From contig NZ_LT960611.1 of assembly GCF_900233005.1 (NCBI RefSeq), positions 3,724,453-3,788,452 of the forward strand: DNA of 64,000 nucleotides, read 5' to 3'. This stretch comes from Vibrio tapetis subsp. tapetis (lineage in GTDB: Bacteria > Pseudomonadota > Gammaproteobacteria > Enterobacterales > Vibrionaceae). How positions within the stretch are numbered: the stretch's first letter is position 1; each line of letters opens with the position of its first letter. A program made the position numbers and the translations under genes. The notes below the pieces were generated by a model. That model ran no database searches. It worked only from the letters and a program-made list of their open reading frames with translations, and was not told the DNA's origin. This document shows positions 60,726 through 64,000 of the stretch, one piece after another.

Positions 60726-62004
60726 CACATTTCCATTCAGCATAATGGCTGAACACATATCCTGTCCTAACGTGTTCAAGATTCACTAATCCAAGGTCGT
60801 TAAACCATTGATTTGGCATCGAGTAACTGGCTAATGGACTCGCAGCATTTCTCCAACTATCCATACAGATATACCTGAATGACCCTTCGTAACCTAGCTG
60901 TCTTAGCCTGCGGTGGAGTCGGGTCGGTTTTTTCCATAATCGTAATTGGACGCTGCGAAGTCTTCGCCTTAACCACGCGGCCAGTTTCTTAAACTCCCTG
61001 TTGGCATTCGCTATTCGAAAGTACTGGCTGAACCCTCTCAGAAGTGGATTCAGTTGTTTAATGACTTCTAACAATGGCTTACCGCCATTGCGTCTTGTCA
61101 CTCGCTTCAACTTTCCTTTGAACGTCGACATTTTCTTTGGCTGAATACGGCTATAATGGCTACCGATTTCTATTCCAAGGAATTTCACACCTTCGCCGCT
61201 GTGCGCTATGTGTGATTTGGTTTCGTTCACCGTTAACTTGAGCTGTTTTTCCAGGACCTTCGTTGCCTGTACTTGCGCATTTTCTGCACCTTTACGGCTG
61301 CGACAGAAGATCAGTATGTCGTCGGCATAACGGACTATTCGATGTCCTCGCTTTCGCATCTCTTGATCAAACGCATCCAGATAGATGTTCGCTATCAGTG
61401 GGCTTATTACTCCACCTTGCGGACTACCTATCTCGGTATGCTGCCACTCTCCATCAACCATTACGCCACTTTTCAGGAACTGTTTGATGAGCTCCAGTAC
61501 GCTACTGTCTGTGACTCGTTTCTTAATGCTTTTTAGAATAAGCTCGTGGTCGAGCTTATCGAAGCACTTCGATAAGTCCATATCTACGACGTGTTGCATT
61601 CCGTATCGACGGATGAACATCGTCGCTTTGTTTATAGCATCGTGACAACTTCGATTCGGTCTATACCCAAAGCTGGATGGGTGAAACTGCTCTTCGAAGA
61701 TTGGGGTTAATAGATCATTTAGAGCTTGTTGGACAACTCTATCCCGTACTGTTGGGATCCCAAGTAATCGCACCCCACCATCATCTTTCGGTATTTCTAC
61801 CCGTCTGACGGGTTGAGGGGTGTATCGCTTGGTTTTGAGTTCCAGAAGAAGTTGATCTAGGTTATCACTCAGATTTTGGGCGTAGTCGCTTAGGCTCTGC
61901 CTATCTATTCCGGCCGCGCCTTTCGCTTTCCACACTTTTTTAAATCCTTTATAGAGTCGCTCTTTGTGGAGCAAGTGACCATATAAACTGTAGTAAACTC
62001 TCAA
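60721..62004 (-). CDS. ltrA: Group II intron reverse transcriptase/maturase
   Basis: 427 residues. RT motifs: RRVEIPKDDGGVRLLGIPTV, YRPNRSCHDAINKATMF, QGGVISPLIANIYLD, and the catalytic RYADDILIFCRS. A maturase (X) domain follows (LKRVTRRNGGKPLLEVIKQL, WLRRRLRSVQLRLWKKP). No zinc/HNH endonuclease domain is evident at the C-terminus, so mobility may use replication forks. Intact frame. Confidence 0.95.
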   Translation of the reverse strand: MRVYYSLYGHLLHKERLYKGFKKVWKAKGAAGIDRQSLSDYAQNLSDNLDQLLLELKTKRYTPQPVRRVEIPKDDGGVRLLGIPTVRDRVVQQALNDLLTPIFEEQFHPSSFGYRPNRSCHDAINKATMFIRRYGMQHVVDMDLSKCFDKLDHELILKSIKKRVTDSSVLELIKQFLKSGVMVDGEWQHTEIGSPQGGVISPLIANIYLDAFDQEMRKRGHRIVRYADDILIFCRSRKGAENAQVQATKVLEKQLKLTVNETKSHIAHSGEGVKFLGIEIGSHYSRIQPKKMSTFKGKLKRVTRRNGGKPLLEVIKQLNPLLRGFSQYFRIANANREFKKLAAWLRRRLRSVQLRLWKKPTRLHRRLRQLGYEGSFRYICMDSWRNAASPLASYSMPNQWFNDLGLVNLEHVRTGYVFSHYAEWKCA

Positions 62005-62575
62005 CTTTTTCCTTTAGATTGTGTGCCGTGTGGGGACAAATGCTCTCTCACAGTGTTGGTGTATTTCACTCCACTCTCTAGCCTTCTAGCTCAATGGCAA
62101 TTTACTAGAGTGAGTCAGAGTTACTCCCTTGTACGGTTTCTCGCTTCAGTGCTTTGCTTTCACAAAGACCGAGACGGAATACCTCGATAGCTAATCAACT
62201 TGTATACCACTGAAAAAAAAACATCTGCTCATCACAGACTTAAAATGTACTTCATCCCTTCGCAACACCAGATTGCTTTTGGCAAAATGTTGTCCCATCA
62301 GACGTGTTACTGATGGTCAGCTCAGTTTTATCCTCCACACCATTACTGGGCTTCACCGGCCGAGCTTTACTCACTACTACGGATTCATCTGCCACCTCGC
62401 ACCAACATAGATCTTGGCTCTCGCCTTGAGTTTATGCTTCCGACGTTTGCTCGGATGTGGTGTCAGGCTTCCCCAGTTACTGCACTGGCTCCCTGTTAAC
62501 AATGCCACCCTCAAGCACAATCTAGGTCTGATTGAGTATCGGGCTTCACGCTATTTTGCACGCTTACCCACCTAA

Positions 62576-62742
62576 ATTGCCGAATCAGGTTCACTTTCGT
62601 TGTGTACTGTTAACTTCCTATCGCTTCCTTCAAACCCTGCCGTTGGCCAGCAACGCCCTTGCGATTCGGATTATCTTCCCCTCAATCAGGGTGATTTAGG
62701 CTTCTTTCAGCCTAATGGGTTTGCCAGCTTCGCTGGGCAAAC
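62576..62742. other. Spacer between tuf terminator and group II intron
   Basis: On the minus strand AGGCTGAAAGAAGCCT and CCTGATTGAGG hairpin-like elements lie just after the tuf terminator. It may include the intron 5' end. No gene. Confidence 0.4.
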
Positions 62743-62770
62743 AAAAAGGAGAGCCTAAGCTCTCCTTTTT
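62743..62770 (-). terminator. tuf terminator
   Basis: AAAAAGGAGAGC and GCTCTCCTTTTT form a 12-bp perfect stem with a 4-nt loop and T tail on either strand. Confidence 0.9.
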
Positions 62771-62816
62771 TAAGATGCGTGCTCTTCTAACGAAGAGAGT
62801 GCAAAATCAATCGCGA

Positions 62817-64000
62817 TTAAGCGAAGATTTTAGCAACAACACCAGCACCTACAGTACGGCCACCTTCACGGATTGCGAAGCGTAGACCTTCGTCCATAGC
62901 GATTGGAGCGATTAGCTCAACCGTCATTTGAACGTTGTCACCAGGCATTACCATTTCAACGCCTTCAGGAAGCGTGATGTCACCAGTTACGTCCGTAGTA
63001 CGGAAGTAGAACTGTGGACGGTAGCCTTTGAAGAACGGAGTATGACGGCCGCCTTCGTCTTTAGAAAGTACGTATACTTCAGACTCAAACTTAGTGTGTG
63101 GGTTGATAGAACCTTTAGCAGCAAGTACTTGGCCACGTTCAACGTCATCACGCTTAGTACCACGTAGAAGTGCACCAACGTTCTCACCAGCACGACCTTC
63201 GTCAAGCAGCTTACGGAACATTTCAACACCAGTACAAGTAGTAAGAGTTGTCTCTTTGATACCAACGATTTCTACTTCGTCACCTACACGTAGGATACCG
63301 CGCTCGATACGACCAGTAACAACAGTACCACGACCTTGGATTGAGAATACATCTTCAATAGGAAGTAGGAACGGTAGATCTACAGCACGCTCTGGAAGAG
63401 GAATGTAAGAATCTAGTGCTTCTGCAAGCTCAACGATCTTGTCTTCCCACTGCTTTTCGCCGTTTAGAGCGCCAAGAGCAGAACCTTGGATTACCGGAAG
63501 GTCATCACCTGGGTATTCGTACTCAGAAAGAAGTTCACGAACTTCCATCTCAACTAGCTCTAGAAGCTCTTCATCATCAACCATGTCACATTTGTTCATG
63601 AATACGATGATGTAAGGGATACCAACTTGACGACCAAGTAGGATGTGCTCACGAGTTTGTGGCATAGGGCCATCTGTCGCAGCAACAACTAGGATACCGC
63701 CGTCCATTTGCGCAGCACCAGTGATCATGTTTTTAACGTAATCGGCGTGTCCTGGGCAATCTACGTGTGCGTAGTGACGTTCAGGTGTATCGTACTCAAC
63801 GTGAGAAGTAGCGATTGTGATACCACGCTCGCGCTCTTCTGGAGCGTTATCGATAGATGCGAAGTCTTTCGCTTCACCGCCGTATACTTTTGACAAAGTA
63901 GTACAGATAGCAGCAGTTAGAGTTGTTTTACCGTGGTCAACGTGGCCGATAGTACCAACGTTTACGTGCGGTTTCGTACGTTCAAATTTTTCTTTAGACA
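62817..64000 (-). CDS. tuf: Elongation factor Tu (start one base beyond the window)
   Basis: The frame runs from the right edge ([20 protein letters not shown] with the A of ATG outside) to the stop at 62817, giving 394 residues, full length. Guanine-nucleotide motifs: [25 protein letters not shown] and GSALGAL. Domains II and III are complete to AGVVAKIFA. It delivers aminoacyl-tRNA to the ribosome. Vibrios have two copies; which one this is cannot be told because the neighbours upstream are outside. Confidence 0.97.
   Translation of the reverse strand, partial: SKEKFERTKPHVNVGTIGHVDHGKTTLTAAICTTLSKVYGGEAKDFASIDNAPEERERGITIATSHVEYDTPERHYAHVDCPGHADYVKNMITGAAQMDGGILVVAATDGPMPQTREHILLGRQVGIPYIIVFMNKCDMVDDEELLELVEMEVRELLSEYEYPGDDLPVIQGSALGALNGEKQWEDKIVELAEALDSYIPLPERAVDLPFLLPIEDVFSIQGRGTVVTGRIERGILRVGDEVEIVGIKETTLTTCTGVEMFRKLLDEGRAGENVGALLRGTKRDDVERGQVLAAKGSINPHTKFESEVYVLSKDEGGRHTPFFKGYRPQFYFRTTDVTGDITLPEGVEMVMPGDNVQMTVELIAPIAMDEGLRFAIREGGRTVGAGVVAKIFA

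Larger units (their letters stand above)
60653..62575 (-). mobile_element. Group II intron (about 1.9 kb)
   Basis: The 3' end is clear: domain V reads GAGCCGTATACGAGGTCCGT, then ACGTACGGTTCTGTGAGAGG, and domain VI (GATGAGGCGGAGACGCCTCA, then CCCTACTCGAT) ends near 60653. The RT/maturase is inside. Upstream structured RNA (domains I-IV) runs from about 62010 to at least 62570, with GAAGCGAGAAACCGTACAAG and CCAGTAACTGGGG-like elements. The 5' splice junction was not fixed; it may be near GTGCAAAATAGCGTG at about 62571 or somewhat further toward tuf (to about 62700). It lies between the TIGR03899-type gene and tuf, in no gene. Confidence 0.85.

Overview
The window looks like a Vibrio (Vibrionaceae) sequence. 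From about 50.3 kb onward it reads as ordinary chromosome: rraB, arginine deiminase, argF, pyrL-pyrBI, a zinc-regulated cluster (zrgA and an ABC pair), a TIGR03899-type gene, a group II intron and tuf. The first 36.9 kb reads as plasmid DNA. The two parts are joined through about 1.1 kb (36.93-38.08 kb) of homopolymer-rich, apparently unreadable sequence, so the join is probably an assembly artefact.

Layout. 0-0.9 kb: a Gly-Gly leader peptide gene followed by a C39-like peptidase/exporter gene cut by the window edge. 1.3-7.1 kb: a graveyard of IS110, IS3, IS5-like, IS21 and IS6 pieces around a secreted AA10 chitin/polysaccharide monooxygenase. 7.1-20.2 kb: plasmid accessory genes (a broken lytic transglycosylase, a large ParB-like protein, a DinI-like protein with a LexA box, an Rpn nuclease, KfrA) with a 501-bp duplication and a leader hairpin shared by three genes. 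An AAA ATPase/TOPRIM (AbiL/RloAB-like) pair sits at 11.9-13.6 kb. 20.4-27.4 kb: a serine recombinase, a PstI/BsuBI-type restriction-modification pair, and an AT-rich two-gene module (a HEPN-like protein plus a 921-residue double P-loop protein with a KGGVGR motif), which is the best candidate for a little-described defence system. 28.4-33.0 kb: plasmid maintenance (ParA, a small centromere-binding protein, five parS-like palindromes, a candidate RepA with a leader ORF, and a CI/LexA-like S24 repressor). 33.3-36.9 kb: the start of an F-type conjugation operon (a traY-like pseudogene, then traA, traL, traE, traK and a truncated traB).

38.1-44.3 kb holds a qatABCD anti-phage operon whose qatA is split by an IS256-family element with a clean 8-bp target duplication (TTCAGGAT). 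44.4-50.3 kb is a four-gene, translationally coupled operon of three tyrosine recombinases plus a small coiled-coil protein. It probably mobilises the qat-carrying island next to rraB.

Much of the window is about defence against or competition with other genetic elements: a bacteriocin-like peptide, restriction-modification, AbiL-like, HEPN/KGGVGR, Rpn and Qat. Several mobile elements have inserted among these genes, and several genes carry frameshifts, usually in homopolymers, that may be real decay or sequencing error.
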